From: Candidatus Heimdallarchaeota archaeon
GTDB lineage: Archaea; Asgardarchaeota; Heimdallarchaeia; Heimdallarchaeales; Heimdallarchaeaceae
NCBI GenBank assembly: GCA_016840095.1
Contig: JAEOSZ010000055.1
Coordinates: forward strand, 1-64,000
Reading direction: 5' to 3'
Length of the DNA: 64,000 nucleotides
A model generated the notes under the pieces. That model did not search any database, was not told the origin of the DNA, and was given only the letters and a program-made list of their open reading frames with translations. Numbering within the stretch: position 1 is the stretch's first letter; the number at the start of each line of letters is the position of its first letter. Made by a program: the position numbers and the translations under genes. Shown one piece after another: positions 1-8,421 of this stretch.

Positions 1-1
1 C

Positions 2-1099
2 TCCTACATCTGGAATAATACTGTTTCCGATAGTTTTCGAGGTATATATGCCAAAAACAGTTACCATATGTATGTATACTACAACCACCTATTTAACAAT
101 CAAGAACAAGGAATTCTAGCTGAGGATTCAGATGAAATAGTCATCCAATATAATATCTGTGAAGGTGGTTATACCGGAATTGAAGTCTACTCTTCATATG
201 ATCCCTTCATAGGTAATAATGATGTTTTTGATTGCATTAACCATGGAATATATTCTAGATATTCTGATTACTCACGAATTGGTGGAAATGACTTTATAGA
301 CTGTGGTCTCGGAGTTTATGATGTGAATGTTGCGGATCTATTAACCTATCAAGTAACTAGTAATTATATTGATGGACAACTAATATACTACGGAGAGAAT
401 GTTACAGATACCAATATCTGGGTAAGATATAGCCAATTCATTCTAGTAAATTGTTCTAATGTCCAGATCAGTTCTCAAGATCAACTAGCATCCAGTCTTG
501 CCATAGTAGTTGACCTATTGTTCTGTAAGAATATAGATATTAGGTATAGTTATATCAACAATGCAGGATATGGGATTGGTATCCAATATTGTGAGGAAAT
601 TAATATCTACAACAATACACTCCATGATAATACAATGTGCATAATTAGCGCTGAATCCACAGGAGGAGAAATAAAAGATAATGATTTTTTCAATGGCAAT
701 ATTGGAATTTATTTCATCGACATGGTGGATAATTTTTCTATTTATGCAAATGACTTTCAAAACTTTCTTGGCTTTGGTATAGCTTTGGAAAATTCTAACT
801 ATAATGAAATTTATCACAACAATCTAATCAACTGTGCAATGGGCTCTAGCTATGGCTATGATTCAGGCTCAGAGAATTACTGGTATAACACAACTCTAAA
901 TGAAGGCAACTACTGGTCAAATTGGGTATCAGGAACTTATGCAATTGATGGTCCCTCTGGATCATTTGATTTATATCCTTTATCAAGTCCCTATATTCCT
1001 CCCCCAATAGTATCTGAATACACCTTTCTAAGTTGGTTTGTAATAATTTTCCTATCTATAATCCCATCCTTGATACTTTATGTTAAGAAAAGGAAATAA
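2..1099 (+). CDS. NosD-like parallel beta-helix surface protein, 5' end cut by window edge
   Basis: The frame is open from base 2, so the ATG at 68 is internal and the start lies outside the window. The protein is a run of about 20-25-residue repeats rich in N, I, Y and G (N-N-x-I/F pattern), typical of right-handed parallel beta-helix (NosD/CASH, pectate-lyase-like) proteins. Near the C-terminus it has the conserved archaeal closing block NYWSNW..GTYAIDGP..S.DLYPL, followed by one membrane helix and the positive tail KKRK. It is therefore probably a secreted, C-terminally anchored surface protein that binds or processes polysaccharide; the NosD label is structural and does not imply copper or nitrous oxide chemistry. 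A pyrimidine-rich T tract follows the stop. The same closing block appears in 33893-35518 and in the cut gene at the right edge. Confidence 0.8.
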   Translation, partial: SYIWNNTVSDSFRGIYAKNSYHMYVYYNHLFNNQEQGILAEDSDEIVIQYNICEGGYTGIEVYSSYDPFIGNNDVFDCINHGIYSRYSDYSRIGGNDFIDCGLGVYDVNVADLLTYQVTSNYIDGQLIYYGENVTDTNIWVRYSQFILVNCSNVQISSQDQLASSLAIVVDLLFCKNIDIRYSYINNAGYGIGIQYCEEINIYNNTLHDNTMCIISAESTGGEIKDNDFFNGNIGIYFIDMVDNFSIYANDFQNFLGFGIALENSNYNEIYHNNLINCAMGSSYGYDSGSENYWYNTTLNEGNYWSNWVSGTYAIDGPSGSFDLYPLSSPYIPPPIVSEYTFLSWFVIIFLSIIPSLILYVKKRK

Positions 1100-1136
1100 T
1101 TTCCTTTTTCTCTTTCTTTCATTTTCTTCTTTTTAA
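1100..1136 (+). terminator. T-rich tract after beta-helix gene
   Basis: Directly after the stop codon the + strand is almost pure pyrimidine with several runs of four or five T. Archaeal RNA polymerase terminates at such T tracts without needing a hairpin. Supported by position and composition only. Confidence 0.4.
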
Positions 1137-1219
1137 TCATTTTAGGAGAATATTTAAGAGTTAAAATTGAATATGACTATTTTAGGTGTTTTTACATCAA
1201 AAAATGAGTTGAACAAAAA

Positions 1220-1774
1220 ATGGCAGCAAAAGATATAATTGCTAGTGTAGTAATTGCAATATTGATTCTAGCTCCTACTACTTACTTTGTTTTACCTATA
1301 CTATATCCAAATATGAAGACTGGAGTAATCAACTCAGTTTATGAGGAGTTTGACGATTTAGCATATATAGCGGATAGTGTTACTACTTATGAACTGGTTA
1401 ATCAAACACAATTGGTTTTTGCAACAAAAGGTGGATCCTCTCTGAATATATTATTTGTGATGCAAACTGCAATAGTAATAGATGGAACGATGCTAGGAGC
1501 TTTACAAATTGATGTAGCCTTAGTAGTACAAGGTGAAGGAAATAGAACATTAAGAGTAGCATATTATGCAGGAGTACCTTCTGGTATTTATACAGAAATT
1601 CCAGCAGATGTTACTATAAACTACCAAACATCAGCTCTAGTTGCGGGAACATATACAATTGGAGTCTATTGGAAATTTAATGTCGACGCAGTTGGAACAA
1701 ATTATATGATAGCTTACAATCCACCGAACTATGAGTTTACACGATCTTTACTGATTCAAGAAATCAAGAACTGA
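1220..1774 (+). CDS. Membrane-anchored extracellular protein, paralogue of 3451-4020
   Basis: A 184-residue protein of unknown function. Residues about 5-28 form one hydrophobic N-terminal helix (IIASVVIAILILAPTTYFV) ending in LPxLYPxM, and the rest is a polar beta-rich domain that should lie outside the cell. The gene at 3451 encodes a clear paralogue: same anchor (ILILAPxTYF..P.LYP), same mid-protein pattern and the same C-terminal block (DAVG.N...Y.P.N...RSL.IQE). Even the leader is shared (ATCAAAAAATGAG..T just before the start), so the duplication included upstream DNA. The start is supported by the position of the helix and a stop directly upstream. I do not recognise a named family. 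Confidence 0.75.
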   Translation: MAAKDIIASVVIAILILAPTTYFVLPILYPNMKTGVINSVYEEFDDLAYIADSVTTYELVNQTQLVFATKGGSSLNILFVMQTAIVIDGTMLGALQIDVALVVQGEGNRTLRVAYYAGVPSGIYTEIPADVTINYQTSALVAGTYTIGVYWKFNVDAVGTNYMIAYNPPNYEFTRSLLIQEIKN

Positions 1775-1781
1775 TTTCTTT

Positions 1782-2666
1782 CTATTTTTTACTTAATCTT
1801 TTTAGATCAGCTTCTGCAGCTATATAGCCGAAAGTTGCCCAGTTTTCTAAAGATGTAATCTCCTCAAGAAGAGTCTTTGCTTCTTCTACTCTATTGTTGT
1901 AATAATGCCAATTTGCTATTGCATAAGCTATTGCAGCATTCCCCAACTCTCCTTCAACTCTAGCTTTTGCCATCATTTCTTCAGCTGTAAACATTCCTTT
2001 GTACATTAGTAATTGTTTGAAATAATAGTGATTTTCAATAATGTCCATTTCTTGGTGAACTTTTTCTAGAACTCTTTCAGCTTCTTGGTCTCTTTCCAGC
2101 AACTTTAGAATCATATATATCCAATGTGCACAAGCAACATAGTTGTCCTCAAGAGCTAGAGAATCTAATCCATTGATGTATGCTGTTAATGAATCTTCAT
2201 ATTTTCCTTGAAGATAATAGGTTAACCCTAAGTGATACCAAATGTTTGAATGTAATGAGCTAACAGGAATCCCCCTATCATTAGGTATACCATCAGGTTC
2301 TATCTCATCTGGTTTTCCTTCAATTAACAGTGATGCTTTAAGTAAATCCTCAACAGCTAAATCAAATAATCTAAGTGTGATGAATCTGTGACCCCTATGA
2401 CGATACATTCGAGCATCTTCAGGAAATTGATTAATTCCTTCAGTGAAAATAACTATAGCTTCTCTCATCCTACCAAGATATGCAGTTCTTCTACCAAGCC
2501 AGATGATATTATCAGCATTTTTGGGATTCTTCCTGTAATCCATGAGAGCTTTTTGGTAGTACTTTTGTTGCATATTAAGAATCTCTGAAACAAGAGGTAT
2601 TCTAAAAAGGGGTTCACCAAACAAACTAAATCCTTCAATATCTCTGAAAAGCTTCGAACCGATCAT
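1782..2666 (-). CDS. TPR-repeat protein
   Basis: An alpha-helical protein of about 294 residues with tetratricopeptide-type repeats: Y.KAL.DYRKNPKNADNI.WLGR, AI.IF.EGI.QFPEDARMYRHRGHR, WYHLGLTYYLQGKYEDSL.AY, and a later AIAYAIANWHYYNNRVEEAK block. TPR arrays are protein-binding scaffolds and there is no sign of a catalytic domain, signal peptide or membrane helix, so it is probably cytosolic. The ORF track starts at a GTG (2675); I prefer the ATG three codons later, which is better spaced from the ATTAAATAAAT box upstream. It converges on 1220-1774 with only seven bases between the stops. Confidence 0.8.
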   Translation of the reverse strand: MIGSKLFRDIEGFSLFGEPLFRIPLVSEILNMQQKYYQKALMDYRKNPKNADNIIWLGRRTAYLGRMREAIVIFTEGINQFPEDARMYRHRGHRFITLRLFDLAVEDLLKASLLIEGKPDEIEPDGIPNDRGIPVSSLHSNIWYHLGLTYYLQGKYEDSLTAYINGLDSLALEDNYVACAHWIYMILKLLERDQEAERVLEKVHQEMDIIENHYYFKQLLMYKGMFTAEEMMAKARVEGELGNAAIAYAIANWHYYNNRVEEAKTLLEEITSLENWATFGYIAAEADLKRLSKK

Positions 2667-2756
2667 AGTACTCACTAGATAACACTTCTTATGAATTTAT
2701 TTAATGTTCAAAACAAGATACTAACATTCCACAAAAATAAAAAGTTGAAAGAAAGA

Positions 2757-3299
2757 CTAAATCTTTCTTTTTTTGCTTGCTAGATATGCTAGACTTAAAA
2801 CTGCTATAATCGGAAGTATAATCCCTAAACTTGCTTCTTTAACTCTTACAAAGCCAGGTATCCAGAGGAAACTATAATCTGGGTCTTCTCCTTGTGTATT
2901 ATTCCCTTTGAAGCTATAGAGAGTAGCAACAGCAAATTGTTCAAATGGTATACCTGACAGATTATACGATAAAGCAGTATTACTACTTCCACCTTCTACA
3001 TTGATATCTGAGAGAGTTGTATTATCTGTGAGAAAGACTGATTCTCCTGAGATTGAAATGTCTACTACAATATCATAGAAACCCACAATAACTCCTTCTA
3101 AAGTTCCAAAAGTAACAGCTTCCAATTCTAAACTAAGATCGAATAGAGAACCGTTTACATAAGTGTATTTGAAATTAGCTGTTACCTTATATACTGTTCC
3201 ATCAGTTTCAGTTTCTGCGATCGATATGGCAGAAGTTTGTGTTGGAATAAGTAAAATGATGAAAGTAAGGCAAAGAATACTAATGTGTTTTTTCTTCAT
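2757..3299 (-). CDS. Secreted protein with signal peptide and C-terminal membrane anchor
   Basis: The first ATG (3299) gives a textbook signal peptide: positive MKKK, a hydrophobic core (ISILCLTFIILLIP) and a small-residue cleavage region (TQTSA). The TTG used by the ORF track would add four residues before it and is less likely. The central 120 residues are beta-rich, without cysteines or catalytic motifs, and the C-terminus is a membrane helix (LGIILPIIAVLSLAYLA) followed by SKKRKI. This is the usual plan of an archaeal anchored surface protein. Function unknown. Confidence 0.75.
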   Translation of the reverse strand: MKKKHISILCLTFIILLIPTQTSAISIAETETDGTVYKVTANFKYTYVNGSLFDLSLELEAVTFGTLEGVIVGFYDIVVDISISGESVFLTDNTTLSDINVEGGSSNTALSYNLSGIPFEQFAVATLYSFKGNNTQGEDPDYSFLWIPGFVRVKEASLGIILPIIAVLSLAYLASKKRKI

Positions 3300-3450
3300 G
3301 AAATGCACCAATTAACAATAAAAAGAGAAGTTAAAAAGTTTCTGTAGACTTAAAAACTATATCTAAAACCATTTCAGAATAACACTTAATAGAGAAAAAG
3401 TGCATGAATCATTATTTGATATTTAAAAATCAAAAAATGAGGTTACAAAC

Positions 3451-4020
3451 ATGTCAGTAAAAGTTTTTGTTGGAAGTGTACTTGTATCTATTTTGATTTT
3501 AGCTCCTGCTACTTATTTCCTCATGCCAGTTCTTTATCCAAGTATGATTGATGATACAGAAGGCGTCTTGCTTCAATCTGAGTATTTCCTATTTGATTCA
3601 GAAGCTAGAATCAGTGATAATGATTTAACATACCAGATGATGAATGGAACTTCCTGTCTTATAACTACACAAGGAAATTCAAGATTATCAGTTCTGTTCA
3701 CAGCTACAGGATATATGACTCTTAATGGTGCATGGACTGAAAAATCTGAATACTTGATAGATCTAGTAGTTGATTCTTCTGCCAATAGAGCAATTCTTCT
3801 TGGGTTCTATGACTATGGTCCAGTTCATGGTGCGTCTAGAATATTATTTTTTGACATTACTATCAATTTAGTTACAGATGTACTAATAGCTGGAACACAT
3901 AACATAACAGTTTTCTGGAGATCATTAATTGACGCAGTAGGAATAAATACATTTTATATCTATGATCCTAGCAATAACTATCTTCGATCATTATGGATAC
4001 AAGAAACATCTCAGAATTGA
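3451..4020 (+). CDS. Membrane-anchored extracellular protein, paralogue of 1220-1774
   Basis: A 189-residue protein with an N-terminal helix (FVGSVLVSILILAPATYFLMPVLYP) and a polar extracellular domain. It is a tandem-type paralogue of 1220-1774, with the genes for a TPR protein and another surface protein lying between on the opposite strand. A TATA-like GATATTTAAAAA lies about 25-30 bases before the ATG. The mid-domain (LNGAW.., DLVVDSS.NRAI, V..LIAGTHNITVFWR) aligns without large gaps to the paralogue. Function unknown; the conservation suggests a real extracellular fold. Confidence 0.75.
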   Translation: MSVKVFVGSVLVSILILAPATYFLMPVLYPSMIDDTEGVLLQSEYFLFDSEARISDNDLTYQMMNGTSCLITTQGNSRLSVLFTATGYMTLNGAWTEKSEYLIDLVVDSSANRAILLGFYDYGPVHGASRILFFDITINLVTDVLIAGTHNITVFWRSLIDAVGINTFYIYDPSNNYLRSLWIQETSQN

Positions 4021-4123
4021 GATAAGCATCATGTATCCATATTGCTCATTCTTTTCTTTGTTTCAACATAATTGCAGATACAGTTAATGATATCATTGAT
4101 GACTTCATTTACATTACATTTCC

Positions 4124-4134
4124 AAAATATTTAT
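4124..4134 (+). promoter_or_regulatory. TATA-like box for E2-like acyltransferase gene
   Basis: AAAATATTTAT lies about 26-36 bases before the ATG at 4160 and is preceded by TCC-type bases that could form a BRE. The spacing suits a short-leader or leaderless archaeal transcript. Confidence 0.4.
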
Positions 4135-4159
4135 CTTCTAATCCTTTTATTCCTCAATA

Positions 4160-5008
4160 ATGAAAGAAAAAAAAGTCATGAAAAAGTCAAAATATGGACA
4201 ATATTATACCATACCTTTTACTCGAAATCGTGATATTGTTGTGGATTTCATATCTATGGGCAAGAAAACTATGAAGGTTTATGCTATTGGAGAGATTGAT
4301 GTTACTCTACCTCTTAAGAAAATAGCTGAATATAAAGAAGAAGGTACAAAAATCTCTTTTACAGGTTACATAGCCTATGTTTTAATTCAAACCATAATAG
4401 ATCATCCGCATATGCAAGCAATAAAATGGAGAAAAAGAAAGATGGTAGTGTTTGAGGATGTTGATCTTTTTAGTGTTGTAGAAAAAGAAGTCAAAGGACA
4501 GAAAGTTCCATCACAAGTTATAATCAGAAAAGCGAATGAGAAATCAATCTTAGAAATAACTTACGCTTTATGGTCTCAGAAGAAGAGGAAGGATGACAGC
4601 ATGGCTGATAAAGAGGATGACTCTGGAACTGACTTACTTCTAAAAATGCCAGGTTTCTTAAGACGTTTCTTAATGAATCGTATTTTTAAGAATCCATTCT
4701 TACGAAGACAATTTCTAGGAACTGTTGGTGTCACATCTGTTGGAATGTATACTAAAGGTGGAGGTACATCTATACCTATTGCAGTAGAGAATCTCTCTAT
4801 CAATATAGGTGGTATTGATAAGAAACCAGGATATGAAATTAAAGATGATGGAACACTTAATCTAAATAGAATAGTACCTCGAGAGTATCTGTGGTTAACT
4901 TTCAACATAGATCACACTACAGTAGATGGAGCTCCAACAGCAAGATTTATTGCAGACTTTCGAGAGAGATTGAAGATAGCATATGGTCTAGATAATATGT
5001 TAGACTAA
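4160..5008 (+). CDS. 2-oxoacid dehydrogenase E2-type acyltransferase catalytic domain, no lipoyl domain
   Basis: The C-terminal half matches the chloramphenicol-acetyltransferase-like catalytic domain of dihydrolipoamide acyltransferases: it ends with FNIDHTTVDGAPTARFIADF, which carries the H-x3-D-G catalytic signature, and has an internal VGVTSVGMYTKGG..IPIA block like the family's VG.TS.G..G. The lipoyl and E1/E3-binding domains normally found before this domain are absent; the protein begins with a short Lys-rich N-terminus and goes straight into the catalytic fold. It is therefore unlikely to be a standard pyruvate-dehydrogenase core. It may transfer acyl groups between small thiols or CoA. 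No E1 or E3 gene is nearby. A nine-base-pair hairpin follows the stop. Confidence 0.8.
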   Translation: MKEKKVMKKSKYGQYYTIPFTRNRDIVVDFISMGKKTMKVYAIGEIDVTLPLKKIAEYKEEGTKISFTGYIAYVLIQTIIDHPHMQAIKWRKRKMVVFEDVDLFSVVEKEVKGQKVPSQVIIRKANEKSILEITYALWSQKKRKDDSMADKEDDSGTDLLLKMPGFLRRFLMNRIFKNPFLRRQFLGTVGVTSVGMYTKGGGTSIPIAVENLSINIGGIDKKPGYEIKDDGTLNLNRIVPREYLWLTFNIDHTTVDGAPTARFIADFRERLKIAYGLDNMLD

Positions 5009-5010
5009 AT

Positions 5011-5039
5011 GAGTATAATTCTCCAAATCTATTATACTC
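5011..5039 (+). terminator. Nine-base-pair hairpin after acyltransferase gene
   Basis: GAGTATAAT (5011-5019) and ATTATACTC (5031-5039) are perfect reverse complements around an 11-base loop, starting three bases after the stop codon. No long T run follows at once, so it could be a transcript-end stabiliser rather than a terminator proper. Confidence 0.4.
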
Positions 5040-5150
5040 TAAGACATTTTATCTTATCTTGGTTGGTTAAATGTTTTAATAAATTTTAACAATGTTGGCA
5101 TCAGCTTTCTCAGAACTCTTTTAAACAGATAAGAGATTGAACTCATTGAT

Positions 5151-5537
5151 ATGAAAGAAATTAACTGCTTCAAATGTGGAAGACTTAATTCTTCTGAAGC
5201 AAAATCTTGCTTCTTCTGTGATACTAATTTAGAAGAACATATCCATAAAAATAACGGAGAAATTCTAAAGAATAATTTTAACAAAGAACCATCTAAAGAA
5301 ATTAAACGTCAAGTTGTAACACCAGCTGAATGGGAAGCACATGGAAAACCATTGAAACGAAACAGAGAAAATCTACATTCAAGAGAATTGATACGTGTAG
5401 AGAGAAAACTATCTTATCTAACGAAACAGAATATCAAAAGTAATTTAAAACTCATTTTCATATTACTACCAATCTGTGGGTTAATTACATTAATCGTTTT
5501 ATTTATTCTATTTTTAAATTACATCGGTAGATTGTGA
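5151..5537 (+). CDS. Zinc-ribbon protein with C-terminal membrane helix
   Basis: A 128-residue protein. Residues about 3-26 form a four-cysteine zinc ribbon (CFKCGRLN...SCFFCDTNL), a form common in archaeal regulatory and scaffold proteins. A charged linker with basic patches follows, then a C-terminal hydrophobic helix (IFILLPICGLITLIVLFILF). The ribbon should face the cytosol with the helix as a tail anchor. Role unknown; it could recruit a partner to the membrane. Confidence 0.75.
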   Translation: MKEINCFKCGRLNSSEAKSCFFCDTNLEEHIHKNNGEILKNNFNKEPSKEIKRQVVTPAEWEAHGKPLKRNRENLHSRELIRVERKLSYLTKQNIKSNLKLIFILLPICGLITLIVLFILFLNYIGRL

Positions 5538-5636
5538 TTGATTTCTTGTTCCTGTTTAGCAACCTTGTTGTCAACATAACTCCCAATCCTTGACTTACAA
5601 TAAATTCTATAATTATTTTCACGGTATATTTATTAT

Positions 5637-5645
5637 CTTATAAAT
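5637..5645 (+). promoter_or_regulatory. TATA-like box for beta-helix/propeller gene
   Basis: CTTATAAAT lies about 31-40 bases before the ATG at 5677. A short purine stretch GAAAGGAAT just before the ATG could serve as a weak ribosome site. Confidence 0.3.
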
Positions 5646-5676
5646 CACTGTAATCAAGTATGTACTTGAAAGGAAT

Positions 5677-7323
5677 ATGGGTGTAAAATTAATGAAAGTC
5701 TTCAACTTAACTAAAAAGAAAATTGTTGTAATCAGTCTAGGTATACTAATTTCTCTCTCAGTGATTTCTACAGTGTTAGTTATTGTACTAAAAGATCCTA
5801 AGGATACAGTAACTTTTGTTGAGGGCTCTTTAAATAAAGATACTACATGGTCAGGTTTAATTCATGTCTCAGGCTCAGTCTTTATCCCTATTAATATTAC
5901 TTTGACAATTCTGCCAGGTACAACTATTGAGTTTGAGCATTATCGTGGATATAAAGAACTAGCAACATTAGGATTAAACATTGTAGGGGGTACAATTCTT
6001 GCTATTGGAACTCCTGATCAGCAAATTTGGTTTACTTCAGATGCTGATAATCCTATAAATGGTGATTGGGCTGGGATCAGTTGTACTCATGCAAATGATT
6101 CAATATTCAGATATGTAATTATTGAATTTTCAACTATTGGAATAGAACAAATAAAATCTTCTATTGAAATTTCACATTCTATTATACGTTGGGTAAATAC
6201 GGAAGGATTGTATGCTGAAGAATCCAGTCCTTTAATCGAGTATAATTTGATTTATGCTAATGCTTATCATGATATTGCTTTAGAACAACACAATTATGAC
6301 GTAAATATTAGAAACAATATCTTCAACGGAGGTCATTTTAGTATACATGCAGAAGCGACGAATGTGACAATTGAGAATAATTATTTCGTAGGATACTCTA
6401 AAAGTGCAATAACAGGAGGTCAATATTCTAACATATCAGTTGTTAGCAACAAATTTACAAATATTACTGAAACTGCAATACTTTATGATCCAACAACAAC
6501 AGTCAGTACTCTGAATAACGACTTTGGTAATGCAAGTGTACCTATACCTCAACTTGATTTTCCTGATAGCAAAAGATCTGATCTTGGCTATACACCAGGT
6601 GATCCAGAAGATAAGTATCTTTATGTTTATCCAGAAATCGATGAAACTCGAAAAATCATTAAAAGATTAGAAAATGAAAAAACTATAGGTTCTGCTTTAA
6701 CATATGTGAATGGGAGTTTATGGCGATTCAATCTTGGAATATACGATAAGGGATCTTTACAATCCTTGGTTGAAATTGATCCAAATACTGGCAACTTCAC
6801 AACATATGGAAATAATGTTATAATAAATCCAAGAGGTTTAGCACATGATGGTCAATACTTCTGGGTTAATGATTTTACATTAAGAAAAATATTCAAATTT
6901 AAAGTAAACTCAAGTGATATCATAGAAATCCTAGACTCCTTTGATGTTCCTTTTTCTAGTGAAGGAGGGTTAGTGTCTCTTGCATGTGATGGAACCTTTT
7001 TGTATTCATTGAGTAGAAATGGTGCTTCTATGTATAAAATTGATTTAAATGGAACACTCATATCAGAGATTGCATTCCAAGGATCTCCAATTCATGGTTC
7101 AATTGTCTGGACAGGAACACATTTTTGGGCTAATTCAGAACCATATCTGACTCGATGGTACTCAAATTGGACATTAGCTGGTAAAATATATCCTGCTGCA
7201 TGGGGAACTGATGCACTTGCTTGGGATGGTTCTTACTTGTGGTCATTATCAAAAACTTGTGAAATATGGGCAGATGGGAAAATATTCCAAATTGAGATAG
7301 TGGATGATCAAATTGCTTTGTAA
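5677..7323 (+). CDS. Membrane-anchored beta-helix plus beta-propeller-like surface protein
   Basis: A 548-residue protein with three parts. Residues about 10-40 form an N-terminal signal anchor (KKIVVISLGILISLSVISTVLVIVL). Residues about 45-285 begin with a block typical of parallel beta-helix caps (TTWSG.I.VSGSVFIP.N.TLTILPGTTIEFE) followed by repeats such as IEISHSIIRW, SPLIEYNLIY and NVTIENNYF. Residues about 320-545 show four or five blocks ending in W or Y with D (LTYVNGSLWRF, LAHDGQYFWVND, LACDGTFLYSLS, IVWTGTHFWAN, LAWDGSYLWSL), the pattern of six-bladed NHL/YVTN-type propellers. An in-frame ATG at 5692 is an alternative start. The likely role is carbohydrate or surface binding; no catalytic residues were identified. 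Confidence 0.8.
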   Translation: MGVKLMKVFNLTKKKIVVISLGILISLSVISTVLVIVLKDPKDTVTFVEGSLNKDTTWSGLIHVSGSVFIPINITLTILPGTTIEFEHYRGYKELATLGLNIVGGTILAIGTPDQQIWFTSDADNPINGDWAGISCTHANDSIFRYVIIEFSTIGIEQIKSSIEISHSIIRWVNTEGLYAEESSPLIEYNLIYANAYHDIALEQHNYDVNIRNNIFNGGHFSIHAEATNVTIENNYFVGYSKSAITGGQYSNISVVSNKFTNITETAILYDPTTTVSTLNNDFGNASVPIPQLDFPDSKRSDLGYTPGDPEDKYLYVYPEIDETRKIIKRLENEKTIGSALTYVNGSLWRFNLGIYDKGSLQSLVEIDPNTGNFTTYGNNVIINPRGLAHDGQYFWVNDFTLRKIFKFKVNSSDIIEILDSFDVPFSSEGGLVSLACDGTFLYSLSRNGASMYKIDLNGTLISEIAFQGSPIHGSIVWTGTHFWANSEPYLTRWYSNWTLAGKIYPAAWGTDALAWDGSYLWSLSKTCEIWADGKIFQIEIVDDQIAL

Positions 7324-7380
7324 TTATGTTGATTCTCAGATTCAATTCCTTTTTCCACATTTCTATGAGTCTAAATAACC

Positions 7381-7464
7381 TTAACGTTAACCCACCTTCT
7401 TATGAAAGTCCTCTTGATAAGAAGGTTGGGTTCTGTAGACTGTTATAACCTTGTAGCAAGGTTT
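7381..7464. other. Cluster of palindromes and hairpins in intergenic DNA
   Basis: Three self-complementary elements lie in a row in the 259-base gap before 7583: the palindrome TTAACGTTAA (7381-7390); a long stem AACCCACCTTCTTAT (7389-7403) pairing with ATAAGAAGGTTGGGTT (7417-7432) with one bulged T; and AACCTTG (7447-7453) pairing with CAAGGTT (7457-7463) across a TAG loop. No open frame covers them. They could be a structured leader, a small RNA, an end of a lost mobile element, or the terminator region of the upstream gene. Confidence 0.45.
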
Positions 7465-7582
7465 AAAACTCTGTTTCTGGCCTTCTAATTACTCTTTTCA
7501 TGTATCAAACAATAAATAAAAATTACTAAGTATAATCAAAAAAGCTTAAATTTCCAACATTTATGATGACAAAGTGAAAACA

Positions 7583-8107
7583 ATGCCAAAGAAAAATTTT
7601 GATTTTGCGTTTATCGAGAATGAAATTAGAAAGAAAACATTTGGAATTTTAAACACCATTAATCCAAATAACAGCCCTCAATCATCGGGAATCCTCTTTG
7701 GAGTGTCCAAACCTGGAGATCCGTTTTGTATTTATCTAAAGACATTCAAGTCCTTCAGAAAAACAAAGAATATTCAAAGCAATCCGAATGTTACATTTGT
7801 AATTCCTGTCCCTCACCATATTCTGCGGTTTATACCAACTAGTACAATAACGATAAAAGGTCAAGCGGAACTAGTTTCAACTGACTCTGAAGAAGTTATA
7901 GAAGCATTTAATGAAAAAAGAATGCTAAGAATGATTCTAAAAGATCTCAATGACCCTGAAGTTAAGAAAAAGACGACATTCATCAGAATTAAACCAAAGC
8001 CTAAAATTCTATGTTATGGTGTTGGATATAACGTTATAGAATTAGGAAGATCACATACGTCAGTTAGTTATTCTGTTATGATCCCAGAAGAGAGACTGAA
8101 CAAATAA
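7583..8107 (+). CDS. FMN-binding split-barrel (pyridoxamine phosphate oxidase-like) protein
   Basis: About 174 residues with the pyridoxamine 5'-phosphate oxidase-like split barrel: an N-terminal helix, a strand (TFGILNTINPNNSPQSSGILFG), then IYLKTFKSFRKTKNIQSNPNVTFVIPVP, in which the family's typical K...N...NP.V pattern is visible. Such proteins bind FMN or F420 and reduce small molecules or remove reactive ones. The substrate cannot be told. The ATG at 7583 is preferred over the GTG at 7574. Confidence 0.75.
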   Translation: MPKKNFDFAFIENEIRKKTFGILNTINPNNSPQSSGILFGVSKPGDPFCIYLKTFKSFRKTKNIQSNPNVTFVIPVPHHILRFIPTSTITIKGQAELVSTDSEEVIEAFNEKRMLRMILKDLNDPEVKKKTTFIRIKPKPKILCYGVGYNVIELGRSHTSVSYSVMIPEERLNK

Positions 8108-8143
8108 TCTCTCCAATTTGAGTAAGGAGTTACTCCTCATTGA

Positions 8144-8407
8144 TTTTTTCTGCGAGATTTTGGCAAAACTGGAGATCTTCTTTCTGAGATAAGACTTGTT
8201 CAAAAAGACGAATATCTAGAAATGTGCGCTTATCCTGAAGAAAAAATACCTGCAATTTATGCTAATTTCACAGTAGAAGGTTTAACTAATAGAATTAAAA
8301 CTAAAGGAGTGCATAGTTCTTGGTCCGTCGTAGCAAATATAAGTGATCATAAAACAATGATTGCTCTAGCATTTCTAAGAAAATATGAAAAAGAGAATAT
8401 TAAATAG
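8144..8407 (+). pseudogene. Possible gene remnant or small hypothetical protein
   Basis: A frame open from 8144, directly after a stop, runs to 8407. Its only ATG is at 8222 and would give 61 residues. The frame upstream of that ATG still reads like protein (LRDFGKTGDLLSEIRLVQKDEYLEM), which suggests the truncated end of a once longer gene. No domain is recognised. It lies between the split-barrel gene and the cold-shock gene, converging on the latter. Confidence 0.3.
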
Positions 8408-8421
8408 TATCCAAAAAATAA

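Noticed and set aside
515-817. Minus-strand ORF of 100 residues
   Set aside because: It lies wholly within the beta-helix gene, has unlikely composition (I, N, C rich) and no start context; a shadow.
2-1099. Role in nitrous oxide reduction or copper insertion suggested by the NosD name
   Set aside because: No nos genes are near, and the name only reflects the beta-helix repeats; most archaeal proteins with this label have no such role.
4576-4908. Minus-strand ORF of 110 residues
   Set aside because: Antisense to the E2-like domain, which has a clear family match on the + strand.
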